This document shows positions 43,001 through 51,155 of a stretch of 64,000 bases of DNA, piece after piece. The stretch spans positions 1 through 64,000 of the forward strand of contig DASCMS010000104.1 in assembly GCA_036011085.1 (NCBI GenBank), in the 5' to 3' direction. Within the stretch, counting starts at the first letter, position 1. Every line of letters starts with the position of its first letter. The DNA is from UBA8231 sp036011085 (GTDB taxonomy: Bacteria > Latescibacterota > UBA2968 > UBA8231). A program made the translations under genes and the position numbers. The notes beneath the pieces were generated by a model. The model did no database searches. It saw only the letters and a list, made by a program, of their open reading frames with translations, and had not been told where the DNA came from.

Positions 43001-43343
43001 CCTGGTCGACGCGATCGCGAACCTCCATCACCGCCAGGTCCATGTCGGTGCCCGTCTTGAACTCGACACTCACATTCGACGAGTTGCCCCCGGACCGGGC
43101 GCTGATGCGTTCCACGTTGCCGAGCATGGCCAGCGACTGCTCCAACGGCAGCGTGATGTCCCGTTCCAGCTCCTCCGGTGATGCCGACGCGTAGTTCACC
43201 CCGACGCGCACCGACGAGGAGGAGATACTGGGAAACGACTCCAGCGGAATCCGCAGCACGGAGATCAATCCGAGCACGACCATGGAGATCGTCAACATGC
43301 CGAGAGTGACCGGCCGCTTCACCGAGAATCTGGCAATATTCAT
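40050..43343 (-). CDS. RND efflux transporter permease subunit (second pump)
   Basis: 1097 residues, slightly longer than AcrB-like proteins (about 1030-1050). The N-terminus NIARFSVKRPVTLGML and the repeating TM4/TM10 features are clear: GLMLAVGMLVDPAVV and FGIVVNNGIVLIDHINQYRREG. The expected Asp-Asp or Asp-Asn pair in the first motif reads Asp-Pro (VDP), a notable change in the proton relay region. Periplasmic porter and docking loops are present. It sits 15 bp behind the other RND gene, and its stop overlaps the hydrolase start. An outer-membrane TolC partner is not in the operon. It exports small hydrophobic or amphipathic molecules by family, perhaps heteromultimerically with the companion pump. 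Confidence 0.92.
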   Translation of the reverse strand: MNIARFSVKRPVTLGMLTISMVVLGLISVLRIPLESFPSISSSSVRVGVNYASASPEELERDITLPLEQSLAMLGNVERISARSGGNSSNVSVEFKTGTDMDLAVMEVRDRVDQARVLLPPDVERISLFRWQSDDRPILDADLAWKGDEGRLFDIVRKVVEPRLLRLDGVANVGIDGIEEKQLLIHLDQQRLASYGVSLGQLAFQLRANNINVSLGRVLDGGRRYQVRARGEFAFVEEIGAMPILGGDLKLADLGTVTYDYPERERFERLNGRDAVEVEIFKASSANTVEVAQLARDELERISAEYDLLDIRITRDRAEQILGELSNLTDAALLGSLLAVGIIFLFLRSIRSTIVVAAAIPVSVCCVFTGLYVAREFFGSAVTLNMVSMMGLMLAVGMLVDPAVVTLESIFRRRQDEGEGPEQAAVKGTGEVGMAVIASSLTTMCVFIPFFFLSTGRVSRWMGDAGLTICIAVAVSTIVSLAVIPLASSRLFRAGLERYDGYLKVLVAALILSVVGWKLNSLGWDGLAAWAGTTGARVVETTLSMKPITAGVFGVAALALTGIGWRCRRKGMRSSYTSLLAWTLDHRSVTVVGAAALMGLGIWLYTDIEQRGTPWQSERRVDLTIEAERSFSLDEVDALFREIEQDLLTHATEIDLESLSTRIRHGGGSIRARLVDADEGRLTTMQAGAAIRQRMPERVGITYKRGRSRGWAGPELGVEVQLKGVDAAVLEVLAEDVKVQLARLPGVLGVDTSLEDGEEEIQVSVDRERALGYGLSARDVATTISSALGERRSSSFKAPEREIGIVLQLEEADRLSLEQLKNTSFVSRESRVQLAALADFHYARGPQNLQREDRQHTLTVFANTESRGAAYKLTGQVTGLMESITFPGGYSWQLGRAARWSQQDAQEGSFTLLFAVLLIYLIMASLFESLVHPFTIMFSIPFSMIGVALGLWILEVPLDSNGMLGMLILFGIVVNNGIVLIDHINQYRREGMARREAVLRGGQNRLRPILMTAGTTILNLMPLVLPMVYGTAEGFARRWGPVGLVVVSGLATSTILTLLLAPTLYCLLDDLSVWARRVVRAAGNNVVLKETVKELRP

Positions 43344-43358
43344 CGCCTACCTCACGGG

Positions 43359-46300
43359 TTACTCGTGTCCGTCGCCACGGGCCAGCACCGTGTACGCCAT
43401 GGGGATGACGACGAGTGTCAGCAAGGTCGACAGCAGCAGGCCACCGATCACCGTGATCGCCATGGGCGCCCGGATCTCGGAGCCCTGACCCAGGCCTAGG
43501 GCCATGGGCAGCAAGGCCAGCACCGTAGTTGAGGTCGTCATCAGGATGGGGCGCAGACGCAGCCTCCCAGCTTCTGTCACCGCTTCGACCTTCTTCAGTC
43601 CGTCCCTGCGGCGGAGTGTATTGATGTAGTCCACCAGCACAATGGCATTGTTCACCACGATGCCAGCCAACATGATCAGACCGATCAGCACAACAACGCT
43701 GATGGTTTCATCGAGCAGCATCAGTGCCAGGGCACTGCCCACCATTCCCAGTGGGATCGTGAACATGATGACCAGGGGATGCAGCAGCGACTCGAACTGG
43801 GAAGCCATGACAAGATAGACCAGGAAGACGGCCAGAATCATGGCGAACTTCATGCTCTCGAAGGAGCGTTCCATCTCCTCGTTCTGACCACCGAGAGCGA
43901 TACCGAATCCGTCGGGCAATACCAGATGGTCGGTGACCGCGCGGATGTCGGTGACGGCACTGCCAAGGTCGCGACCGGCGAGATTGGCGGTGATCACGAC
44001 CACCCGCTGCTGATCGAGGCGTCGGATCTCCGCCGGGCCTTTGACGATGGCCACCTCGGCCACCGCGTCGAGGGAGACGGGCACCGGATAACTCGGTGGG
44101 CTGATGACCATACGGCGCAGATCTTCGATCGAGCGTCGCTCATCCTCAACGGCGCGTACACGCACGCCCACATGTCGATCGCGCCGGATCAGTTCGGTCG
44201 AAACGTCTCCCTGCAGCTGGTTGCGCAACAAGGCGCCGATGGCCTGGACCGTCGTACCCAGCTCGGCGATACGATTCCTCTCGAATACCACCTGAATCTC
44301 GGGTTGGCCACCTTCGGCGCTGGACTTGACGTCCACCAGGCCGGGGATGGTACGCATCTGCTGGGCAATGGTGGCGGCAATGTCCGACAGGGTGGCCAGA
44401 TTGTAGCCGGTGATCTCTACTTCGATGGGTGTGCGGAAGGAGAAGTACGAGGGTCGGGAGAACTTGAAGTCCAGGTCTGGTTCGTCGGTGAGCATTCGCC
44501 GCGTACCCTCCATCACCTCTTCCTCTTCGACGCGCTGCGCCCCGGGGGTGAGACGCACGAACATCTGCGCCAGATTCTCCTTCTTCTCGTCGGCGAACCC
44601 ACCGGTCTGACCGCTGGCCCCGACCTGGCTGAAGGCGGTCAGGACACCGGGCAGTCGCTGCACTGCCTCGTCCAGCCGCGACACGTGGTCCACCGTGGCC
44701 TGCAGCGGCGTTCCCGCCGGCCACTCCAGGTCGATCAGAAATTCGCCCTGGCTCATCTCGGGAATCAGCTCGACTCCGAGTCGCTGCGCCCGGGTCAGAA
44801 CCAGAGCGGAGATCGCGGCGAAGCCGAACAGCGCCACGGCCCGGTGGCTGAGGCACCAGCGCAGCCCGCGCGGATAGATGGTGGCGACAGCGCCATACGC
44901 CAGGTCGAACATCCAGTAGAGTGGCGTCAGCAGCCATGTCAGCAATCTGCCGATGGCACCGAACATAACCCCCGCCAGACGCAGCACGACAGCAGGCCCG
45001 CGTACGAAGAGGCCGTCGGGGCGGCCGGACTCTTCGGCCGACAGGGGACGCATGGACAAGGACGACAGCATGGGGATCAGCATCAGCGCCACCACGAGAG
45101 ACGCCACCAGCGAGTAGGTGACCGTCAGAGCCTGATCGCGGAACAGCTGGCCGGCCACCCCTTCGACAAAGACGATGGGGACGAAGACACAGATCGTCGT
45201 CATCGTCGCGGCGATCACGGCTGCACCTACCTCTCCGGTTCCCTTGCGGGCCGCCTCGAGGGCCGAATCACCGGCGTCGCGGAAGCGCTGCACATTCTCC
45301 AGCACCACGATGGAACTGTCGACGAGCATGCCGATGCCCAGGGCCAGGCCGCCGAGGGACATGATATTCAGACTCACATCTGTGGTGAACATCATGAAGA
45401 AGGTGGCCACCACAGATATCGGGATCGACAGACCGATGATGACCGTGCTCTTCAGGTCCCGGAGGAACAGGAACAGGATGAGGATGGCGAGAGCGCCGCC
45501 GATGAGGGCCGTCGTCAGCACCTCCTCTACCGACTGCTTGATGAACGTCGCCTGATCGACGACGATCTCGACCGTGGCGTCCCCGAGCAGATCACCGAAG
45601 CGACTCTGGAACTCCTCGAGCCGTTGGCGCACCGTCGCCGAGACGCTGACGGTGTTGGCATCCCCCTCCTTGAAGACGGCGATTTCGACCCCTTCGCGAC
45701 CATTGATGCGAGTCACCACGTCGCGTTCGACGTGACTGCGTGTTACCCGTCCCACGTCCGACAACTTCACCGCCGCACCTTCGACCCGGGCGATGACGAT
45801 CTCCTCCATGTCCTGGAGGCTGGTGAACTCGTTCAGCGTGCGAACGAGGAACTCGGCCTCACCGTCTTTCAACAGACCCCCGGTGAGATTCACGTTCTCC
45901 GCCGCCAGCCGCTGCGTCACCTGACTGACGGGAATACCGAGCGTCGCCAGTCGCTGCGTCTCTACCTCGACGTGGATCTCCTCTTCCAGGCCGCCTTCGA
46001 CGCGCACGGCGGCGACCCCTTCGAGACTCTCGAAGTCGAGGCGGATGCGGTCCTCGGCGACCCGGCGCAGCTCCATGAGACTGTTGCCGCCGTACATGGC
46101 GATGCGCAGGATGGGATCGAGGGAGGGGTCGAAGCGTAGCAGGATCGGTTTGCTGGCGTCCAGCGGCAGCTGGAGCAGATCCAGCTTCTCACGCACGTCG
46201 AGGGAGGCGAAGTCCATGTCGGTGCCCCAGCCGAACTCGACGATTACGTCGCTCGCCCCGGGCCGGGAAACCGAACTGACCCGTACCACCTTGCTGACGA

Positions 46301-46517
46301 CGCCGACGAGGCCCTCGATCGGCTCTGAGATCAGGCGCTCGACCTCGGCTGGAGCCGTCCCGGGAAACTCCGTGCGGATGGTGATGGTCGGGTAGGTGAT
46401 ATCAGGCAGCAGATTCACCGCCAGACGGGAGAAGCCCACTATACCGAAGGCGCTGATGGCGACCATGATCATCGTCACCGTCACCCGCCGGGAGGTGGAG
46501 AATTCGACGAGCTTCAC
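43359..46517 (-). CDS. RND efflux transporter permease subunit (first pump)
   Basis: 1052 residues from GTG 46517, 4 bp after the adaptor stop; an in-frame GTG at 46565 would overlap the adaptor by 44 bp. The N-terminus KLVEFSTSRRVTVTMIM is standard, with GLALGIGMLVDSSIVVLENVQRFRD at TM4 and GIVVNNAIVLVDYINTLRRRDG at TM10, both standard RND (HAE/MdtB-like) motifs. Two periplasmic loop domains follow the usual spacing. With the other permease and the adaptor it likely makes a two-permease pump, like MdtABC. It probably exports toxic small molecules. The TetR-type operator at 47719 lies upstream of the whole operon. Confidence 0.92.
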   Translation of the reverse strand: MKLVEFSTSRRVTVTMIMVAISAFGIVGFSRLAVNLLPDITYPTITIRTEFPGTAPAEVERLISEPIEGLVGVVSKVVRVSSVSRPGASDVIVEFGWGTDMDFASLDVREKLDLLQLPLDASKPILLRFDPSLDPILRIAMYGGNSLMELRRVAEDRIRLDFESLEGVAAVRVEGGLEEEIHVEVETQRLATLGIPVSQVTQRLAAENVNLTGGLLKDGEAEFLVRTLNEFTSLQDMEEIVIARVEGAAVKLSDVGRVTRSHVERDVVTRINGREGVEIAVFKEGDANTVSVSATVRQRLEEFQSRFGDLLGDATVEIVVDQATFIKQSVEEVLTTALIGGALAILILFLFLRDLKSTVIIGLSIPISVVATFFMMFTTDVSLNIMSLGGLALGIGMLVDSSIVVLENVQRFRDAGDSALEAARKGTGEVGAAVIAATMTTICVFVPIVFVEGVAGQLFRDQALTVTYSLVASLVVALMLIPMLSSLSMRPLSAEESGRPDGLFVRGPAVVLRLAGVMFGAIGRLLTWLLTPLYWMFDLAYGAVATIYPRGLRWCLSHRAVALFGFAAISALVLTRAQRLGVELIPEMSQGEFLIDLEWPAGTPLQATVDHVSRLDEAVQRLPGVLTAFSQVGASGQTGGFADEKKENLAQMFVRLTPGAQRVEEEEVMEGTRRMLTDEPDLDFKFSRPSYFSFRTPIEVEITGYNLATLSDIAATIAQQMRTIPGLVDVKSSAEGGQPEIQVVFERNRIAELGTTVQAIGALLRNQLQGDVSTELIRRDRHVGVRVRAVEDERRSIEDLRRMVISPPSYPVPVSLDAVAEVAIVKGPAEIRRLDQQRVVVITANLAGRDLGSAVTDIRAVTDHLVLPDGFGIALGGQNEEMERSFESMKFAMILAVFLVYLVMASQFESLLHPLVIMFTIPLGMVGSALALMLLDETISVVVLIGLIMLAGIVVNNAIVLVDYINTLRRRDGLKKVEAVTEAGRLRLRPILMTTSTTVLALLPMALGLGQGSEIRAPMAITVIGGLLLSTLLTLVVIPMAYTVLARGDGHE

Positions 46518-46521
46518 CTGA

Positions 46522-47694
46522 TCACTCGCTGCCGCCGCGAGACCCGCTCCATCCTCCGTCACCACCCTCAGCGGGCGCCTCGGCCGCCGGCGCTGACGTT
46601 TTGGCGCCCACGATGCGGACGGCGGCGTTCTCCTTCAGTCCTTCGTGGCCGACGGTGATCACCTCGTCACCTTCTTCGAGGCCGGTCACGACCTGGACCC
46701 GGTCACCGTCGGTGTAGCCCAGCTCGATCCGCACTCGCTCCGCCTTGCCTTCGCGGACAGCGAAGACGTCGTCCTCGTCTGTTTCGAGGAGCAGGGCTTT
46801 CTTCGGAATGATCAGTGCATCCTTGCGGCTGTCCGTAATGATGCGCACCGTGGCGAACATACCCGGGCGTAGAATTCCGGCGGCCGGCACCTCGAGGGTC
46901 ACCTTGATCGTGCCACTCGCGGGATCTACGCCGGGGCTGATCATACGCACCGTCGCCGAAAACACCCGGTCCGGCACGGGGTCGACGGTGATGCGGGCTT
47001 CCTGGCCGACGAGCACCTGTGTCATGCGCTTCTCGGGGACGCGGATGCGCGCCAGCAGGGGCTGCAGGTCGGCGATGGCGAACACTACCTGATTCGTGCG
47101 GACCAGATCGCCCATCTCCACACTGCGCAGCATGACGACACCGTCGATGGGAGCCCGGATGTCGGCATACTCCAGGCGAAGCTGAACCTCGCGCAGGGAG
47201 ACCTCGGCATTCTCCAGCTCGTTGCGCGTGGTCTCGTACTCCTGCTGACTGATCATGCGGCGCTCCTGCAGGGCTTTCGTGCGGTCGAACGTCGCCTGCG
47301 CCTGATGCGCCGAGACCCTGGCCTGCTCGAGTTGCAGGCGCAACTCTTCCTTTTCCAGATGCAGCAGGATCTGCCCGGCCTCGACGCGCTCGCCCTCTTC
47401 GGTCTGCAGGCGCTCCGCCAGGCCCTGAGCCCGCGACACCACTTCGACCCAGCGCTCCGCCTCCAGGCGGGCGTGTGTCTCGACGTAGCTGGTCACTTCG
47501 CCAAGGGTCACCGCCTCGGTCTTCACCGGCAGCGCCGCGTCGCCGCTGTCCCTCTGACCGCGACCCCCGCGCTGTCCCCCAGCCCTGGCGCCCCCGCCTT
47601 CCTCCTGGTCGCACGCGCTCAGGCAGACCATGGACAACACCGCGGCCAGTGGCACCACTCGGCTCACGATCTCTCGGGTGTATCGCCTGCTCAT
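46522..47694 (-). CDS. RND periplasmic adaptor (membrane fusion) lipoprotein
   Basis: 390 residues. The N-terminus carries a lipobox (LSACDQ). A Gly/Arg-rich spacer (GGARAGGQRGGRGQRD) precedes the lipoyl-hairpin-barrel core: VSRAQGLAERLQTEEGERVEAGQILLHLE, a coiled-coil hairpin (LEQARVSAHQAQATFDRTKALQERR), a beta-barrel and a membrane-proximal domain (IPKKALLLETDEDD...LGYTDGDRVQV). It links the inner-membrane permeases to an outer-membrane channel. The channel gene is absent here. It is the first gene of the operon, with an operator 24 bp ahead of its ATG (47694). The order adaptor-permease-permease-hydrolase is continuous. Confidence 0.92.
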   Translation of the reverse strand: MSRRYTREIVSRVVPLAAVLSMVCLSACDQEEGGGARAGGQRGGRGQRDSGDAALPVKTEAVTLGEVTSYVETHARLEAERWVEVVSRAQGLAERLQTEEGERVEAGQILLHLEKEELRLQLEQARVSAHQAQATFDRTKALQERRMISQQEYETTRNELENAEVSLREVQLRLEYADIRAPIDGVVMLRSVEMGDLVRTNQVVFAIADLQPLLARIRVPEKRMTQVLVGQEARITVDPVPDRVFSATVRMISPGVDPASGTIKVTLEVPAAGILRPGMFATVRIITDSRKDALIIPKKALLLETDEDDVFAVREGKAERVRIELGYTDGDRVQVVTGLEEGDEVITVGHEGLKENAAVRIVGAKTSAPAAEAPAEGGDGGWSGSRGGSE

Positions 47695-47718
47695 TCCCTG
47701 CTCCGCATGCTGAATTGA

Positions 47719-47732
47719 ACTGACCAGTCAGT
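47719..47732. promoter_or_regulatory. TetR-type operator upstream of the RND efflux operon
   Basis: ACTGAC-CA-GTCAGT is a symmetric core, lying 24 bp upstream of the adaptor's start codon. It matches the core of the perfect palindrome at 18152-18169 (ACTGAC-CG-GTCAGT), which lies 27 bp upstream of the ABC operon start; outer flanks are GA on the left and CA on the right. The shared core and similar spacing suggest one TetR-family repressor controls both operons. Confidence 0.65.
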
Positions 47733-47800
47733 CATTTTCCCGAACGTACCGGGGCCTTCGGACACTGTCAACGGGCGGCCGCCGATGCGGGTGCGCCCAG

Positions 47801-48943
47801 TCAGGGTCCTTCCGGCAGCCACAGTTGCACGCCATCGATCTCAGGGGACCGCGGGACCTCGGATCTGAGGCCGCGGTAGGGCTTGCCGACGATGCCGGTT
47901 ACGGTGCCGTCATCGCCGGCGAGGCTGATCACCTTGGCTTCATGCGTACCCAGACCCGCGTCGATGACGTGCTCCACCAGGTGTCCATCCCGGCTGTAGA
48001 AGATGCGCTGCCGTGGCGTGTGCGCATCGTTGCCGCCCGGGTCGCCGAGCTCGCCGACGAAGAGATCGGGACGACCGTCGCCGTCGAAGTCAGCCACGGC
48101 CAGCGAGTGCGGGTCGAGGAGCCGGTCATGGAGCAGCTCGGCTTCCCAGGGGGCTTCGGGGTCGCCGCGGTGTCGCAGGCGTGCGACTCGTCCGAAGTCG
48201 CTGTCCTGGCGTCGATAGCTGGCGTCCCCTTCGGCGACAACGATGTCCACCTGACCGTTGCCGTCGAAGTCGGCCACCGCCAGCCGGGGCGAGACGAAAT
48301 CGTCGGTAAATCGATGGCGCTCGACGCGCCCGCCGCCCCGGACTCGATACCAGGAAAGGCCGGCGATCAACTCGTGGCGGCCATCACCGTCGACGTCGGC
48401 CACGGCAAAGCCTTCTTCGACCAGATCCTCGGCGACCGTGCAGAGGCCGGGCCAGGGTGACTGGCGCGGGTCATCGGGAACCGGCAGGCTGAAGAGGGCA
48501 CGGGCGCCCTGGTTCCAGAAGTAGAGCTCGGGACGTCCGTCGCCATCGAGGTCACCCACATACTGATCGTGGCACTGACCGGCGCCCAACTCACAGATCA
48601 GGTGCCGTGTCCAGGGCTCCGTCGGATCCTGAGGGCATTCCCACCAGGACAGGTGCTGTGTGCTGTAGTCCCCACCGCCCACGAAGTCGAGGCTGCCCGT
48701 GCCGGTGAGGTCGTAGAGAAAACCGCCGGCCTCGAGGGACGGGTAGCTGTCGTCCATCAGGTGACGACGCCAGGAGCCGTCCTCTTCACGTCCCAGCCAG
48801 TAGAGGCCATCGGCGCCACGCCGGGCAGCGACGACGATTTCGGGCTCACCGTCGGCATTGAGGTCGCCGACGACGAGCAGGACGCGCTCGGCGGGTACAC
48901 CGTGGTAGATGGTCGTGCGCTGGAAACGCGGGATCTCGCCCAC
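47801..48943 (-). CDS. FG-GAP/VCBS-repeat beta-propeller protein
   Basis: 380 residues from GTG 48943 behind AGGAG. Repeated calcium-loop units DxDxDGxPE/DL are visible: DLNADGEPEIVV, DLDGDGRPELYF, DVDGDGRHELIA, DFDGNGQVDIVV and DFDGDGRPDLFV, separated by about 45-70 residues as in a seven-bladed FG-GAP propeller. There is no signal peptide, so it is either cytoplasmic or exported without a recognisable signal. These domains bind calcium and often ligands or sugars. The gene is divergent from the ThuA gene and follows no obvious operon partner. No enzymatic residues can be assigned. Confidence 0.8.
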   Translation of the reverse strand: MGEIPRFQRTTIYHGVPAERVLLVVGDLNADGEPEIVVAARRGADGLYWLGREEDGSWRRHLMDDSYPSLEAGGFLYDLTGTGSLDFVGGGDYSTQHLSWWECPQDPTEPWTRHLICELGAGQCHDQYVGDLDGDGRPELYFWNQGARALFSLPVPDDPRQSPWPGLCTVAEDLVEEGFAVADVDGDGRHELIAGLSWYRVRGGGRVERHRFTDDFVSPRLAVADFDGNGQVDIVVAEGDASYRRQDSDFGRVARLRHRGDPEAPWEAELLHDRLLDPHSLAVADFDGDGRPDLFVGELGDPGGNDAHTPRQRIFYSRDGHLVEHVIDAGLGTHEAKVISLAGDDGTVTGIVGKPYRGLRSEVPRSPEIDGVQLWLPEGP

Positions 48944-49066
48944 GGAATCTCCTCTATCTTCTCTTCGCTGGCCCCGGGGAAACGACCCGCTTACAGTACC
49001 TCACATGCCGTCGGTCCACCAGAGGCACCGGCAACAGAGACCCGATACCACGGAGGGAGAGCCACC

Positions 49067-49846
49067 ATGATTCGCGTGACAGTCTGGGGGGAAAACGTCC
49101 ACGAGCGCACCAACGACGTCGTGCGAGAGGTGTATCCCGAGGGCATGCACACGACGATCGCCGAGGGTTTGCGTGTCGATCCCGGCATCGAGGTGCGCAC
49201 CGCCACCCTCGACCAGGACGACGATCACGGTTTGTCCGAGGAGATTCTCGACGAAACGGACGTGCTCGTCTGGTGGGGACACGCCGCACACGGCAAAGTA
49301 CGGGACGAAGTGGTAGCCCGAACCAAGAAGCGAGTGCTCGAAGGGATGGGACTCATCCTCCTGCATTCGGCGCACTACTCGAAGATCTTCAAGAGCCTCA
49401 TGGGAACCACGTGCTCACTGTGCTGGCGCGAGGCCGGCGAGAAGGAACGCCTGTGGGTGTGCAACCCCGGACACCCGATCACCCAGGGACTGGGCAAGTA
49501 CTTCGAGTTGCCACAAACCGAGATGTACGGTGAGCCCTTCGGCGTGCCGGCCCCGGACGAGCAGGTCTTCATCAGCTGGTTCGAAGGGGGCGAGGTGTTC
49601 CGCTCGGGGATCACCTACTTCCGGGGAAACGGGCGCATCTTCTACTTCCGACCCGGGCACGAGACCTACCCCATTTTCTACGACGACAACGTTCGTCTCG
49701 TGCTGCGCAATGCCGTGCGCTGGGCTCAACCCGCGGGCGGTCGCTGGATCGACAACTGTCCCAATGTGCCGATCGACGAGGCGCCGGAACCGATCACGCG
49801 GCAGGGCAAGGGGCTGCACCAGGACGGCGACGAAGGTTTCCGGTAG
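49067..49846 (+). CDS. ThuA-like (trehalose-utilisation) domain protein
   Basis: 259 residues, ATG 49067 behind GGAGGGAG. The ThuA/glutamine-amidotransferase-like fold is indicated by VTVWGENVHERTNDVVREVYPEG, TDVLVWWGHAAHGKV, GLILLHSAHYSKIFKSLMG and HPITQGLGKYFELPQTEMY, a pattern seen in trehalose-utilisation proteins. The conserved RPGHETYPIFYDD near the C-terminus is also characteristic of this family. ThuA enzymes are implicated in oxidative disaccharide breakdown. It starts 123 bp from the divergent FG-GAP gene. A second ThuA-like protein lies at 60657. Confidence 0.85.
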   Translation: MIRVTVWGENVHERTNDVVREVYPEGMHTTIAEGLRVDPGIEVRTATLDQDDDHGLSEEILDETDVLVWWGHAAHGKVRDEVVARTKKRVLEGMGLILLHSAHYSKIFKSLMGTTCSLCWREAGEKERLWVCNPGHPITQGLGKYFELPQTEMYGEPFGVPAPDEQVFISWFEGGEVFRSGITYFRGNGRIFYFRPGHETYPIFYDDNVRLVLRNAVRWAQPAGGRWIDNCPNVPIDEAPEPITRQGKGLHQDGDEGFR

Positions 49847-49868
49847 TCGTGGAGGATGGCCGGAGGCA

Positions 49869-51095
49869 TCAGTCCATCAGGTGGGCCCAGACCTTGCGTA
49901 CGCCGGCGATGGTCTGGTCGATGTCCTCGTCGGTGTAGCGTTCGTCCACCGGCAGCCGGATCACGGTGCGCTGCAGCTCGTCGACATGGGGGCAGCAGTC
50001 AGGATCGTAGACGATGTCGCGCCAGAAGGCGGGGACCTCGTCGGTGAGCGGATAGTAACGCTTTGTCCGCACCAGCTCCGTGCGCAGGATGTTGCTGGCC
50101 GGTGACATGCCGGTGCTGATCGACAGACCCTCCGCCCGCAGGGCCTCCACCAGTTCGTCTCGACGATCGGGATCACAGGTCAGCCGTCCGGCCACCGGCC
50201 ACCACGAAGGTTCGGCGCCTTCGATGAGATGGGGAAGATCAAAGCTCTCGAGGTCGGCCAACTCGGCGTAGTAGCGACGGGCGATCTGGTCCCGTCGCCG
50301 CACCAGCGCCCCGAGCTTGTCGAGTTGGGCCAGTCCGACAGCGGCGTGCAGGCCGTTGGCCCGGTAGTTGAGGGCGAAGAAGGGGATCGGTTGGCCGCCG
50401 CGTCCGACGGAGCCGTCGCGCAGGTAGGTCTTGTCGCGGAACAGCGAGGCGATGCGGGCGACCTCGCCGTCATCGGTCGTCACGAAGCCGCCGTCGCCTG
50501 TTGTCATCTGCTTCGATTCATTCATACTGAAGCCGGCGGCCTTGCCCAGCCCGCCGAGGAGCTTGCCCCGGTAGCGACCTCCATGTCCCTGGGCACAGTC
50601 CTCCAGTATGGTGACACCGGTGTCGGCGGCGAGCAGTTCGAAGGCGCCCATGTCGCAGGGCAACCCGGACATGTGCACGGCGATGACGACCTTGGTCCGC
50701 GGACCGATCGCTGACCGCACGCTCTCGGGTGAAATGAGGCGTGTGTCGAGATCGATGTCGGCAAAGACCGGCACCGCGTGCAGGGCGAGGATGGCAGCGA
50801 CGGTACCGATGTCCGTCATCGGCGTGGTGATCACCTCGTCCCCCTCGGCGACACCGAGGGCGCAGAGGGCGGTGTGCAGTGCCGCTGTACCCGAGGTGAC
50901 CGTAATGGCGTGTCGGACCTGGAAGGCCTCACACAGAGCGGCCTCGAACTCGGTGATGATGCCGCCAGGGCCCATCAGCTTGCCACTGTCCAGGGCGCGG
51001 GACAACTGCACCACCTCCTCGGCACCGTAACGATTCGTCAGCGTGTAGGGAGTTGGCTTGGCTTTCGGCCCGCCGCGGAGAGCGAGTTCTTCCAT
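49869..51095 (-). CDS. DegT/DnrJ/EryC1/StrS-family aminotransferase
   Basis: 408 residues. PLP lysine is K195 in SMNESKQMTTGDGG, and the nearby Asp166 (ILEDCAQGHGG) pairs with the pyridine nitrogen. TVTSGTAALHTALCALGVAEGDEVI is the standard N-terminal region. These enzymes aminate keto-sugars on nucleotide sugars or cyclitols, or occasionally act as sugar isomerases. No nucleotide-sugar gene cluster is beside it. The gene starts at ATG 51095 and converges with the ThuA gene. A HAD hydrolase gene lies upstream on the same strand (60 bp). Confidence 0.9.
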   Translation of the reverse strand: MEELALRGGPKAKPTPYTLTNRYGAEEVVQLSRALDSGKLMGPGGIITEFEAALCEAFQVRHAITVTSGTAALHTALCALGVAEGDEVITTPMTDIGTVAAILALHAVPVFADIDLDTRLISPESVRSAIGPRTKVVIAVHMSGLPCDMGAFELLAADTGVTILEDCAQGHGGRYRGKLLGGLGKAAGFSMNESKQMTTGDGGFVTTDDGEVARIASLFRDKTYLRDGSVGRGGQPIPFFALNYRANGLHAAVGLAQLDKLGALVRRRDQIARRYYAELADLESFDLPHLIEGAEPSWWPVAGRLTCDPDRRDELVEALRAEGLSISTGMSPASNILRTELVRTKRYYPLTDEVPAFWRDIVYDPDCCPHVDELQRTVIRLPVDERYTDEDIDQTIAGVRKVWAHLMD

Positions 51096-51155
51096 GGATC
51101 ATGTCCCCGGGTCAGAGTCGTTGACGGAGGATCAGCGGGGCTGCAACTTGCACGA

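Noticed and set aside
41349..43181. 610-codon antisense frame over the second RND permease
   Set aside because: Same reason: shadow of a coding strand, no family features.
43779..46139. 786-codon open frame antisense to the first RND permease
   Set aside because: Composition is typical of the complementary frame of GC-rich membrane-protein genes; no motif or ribosome binding site.
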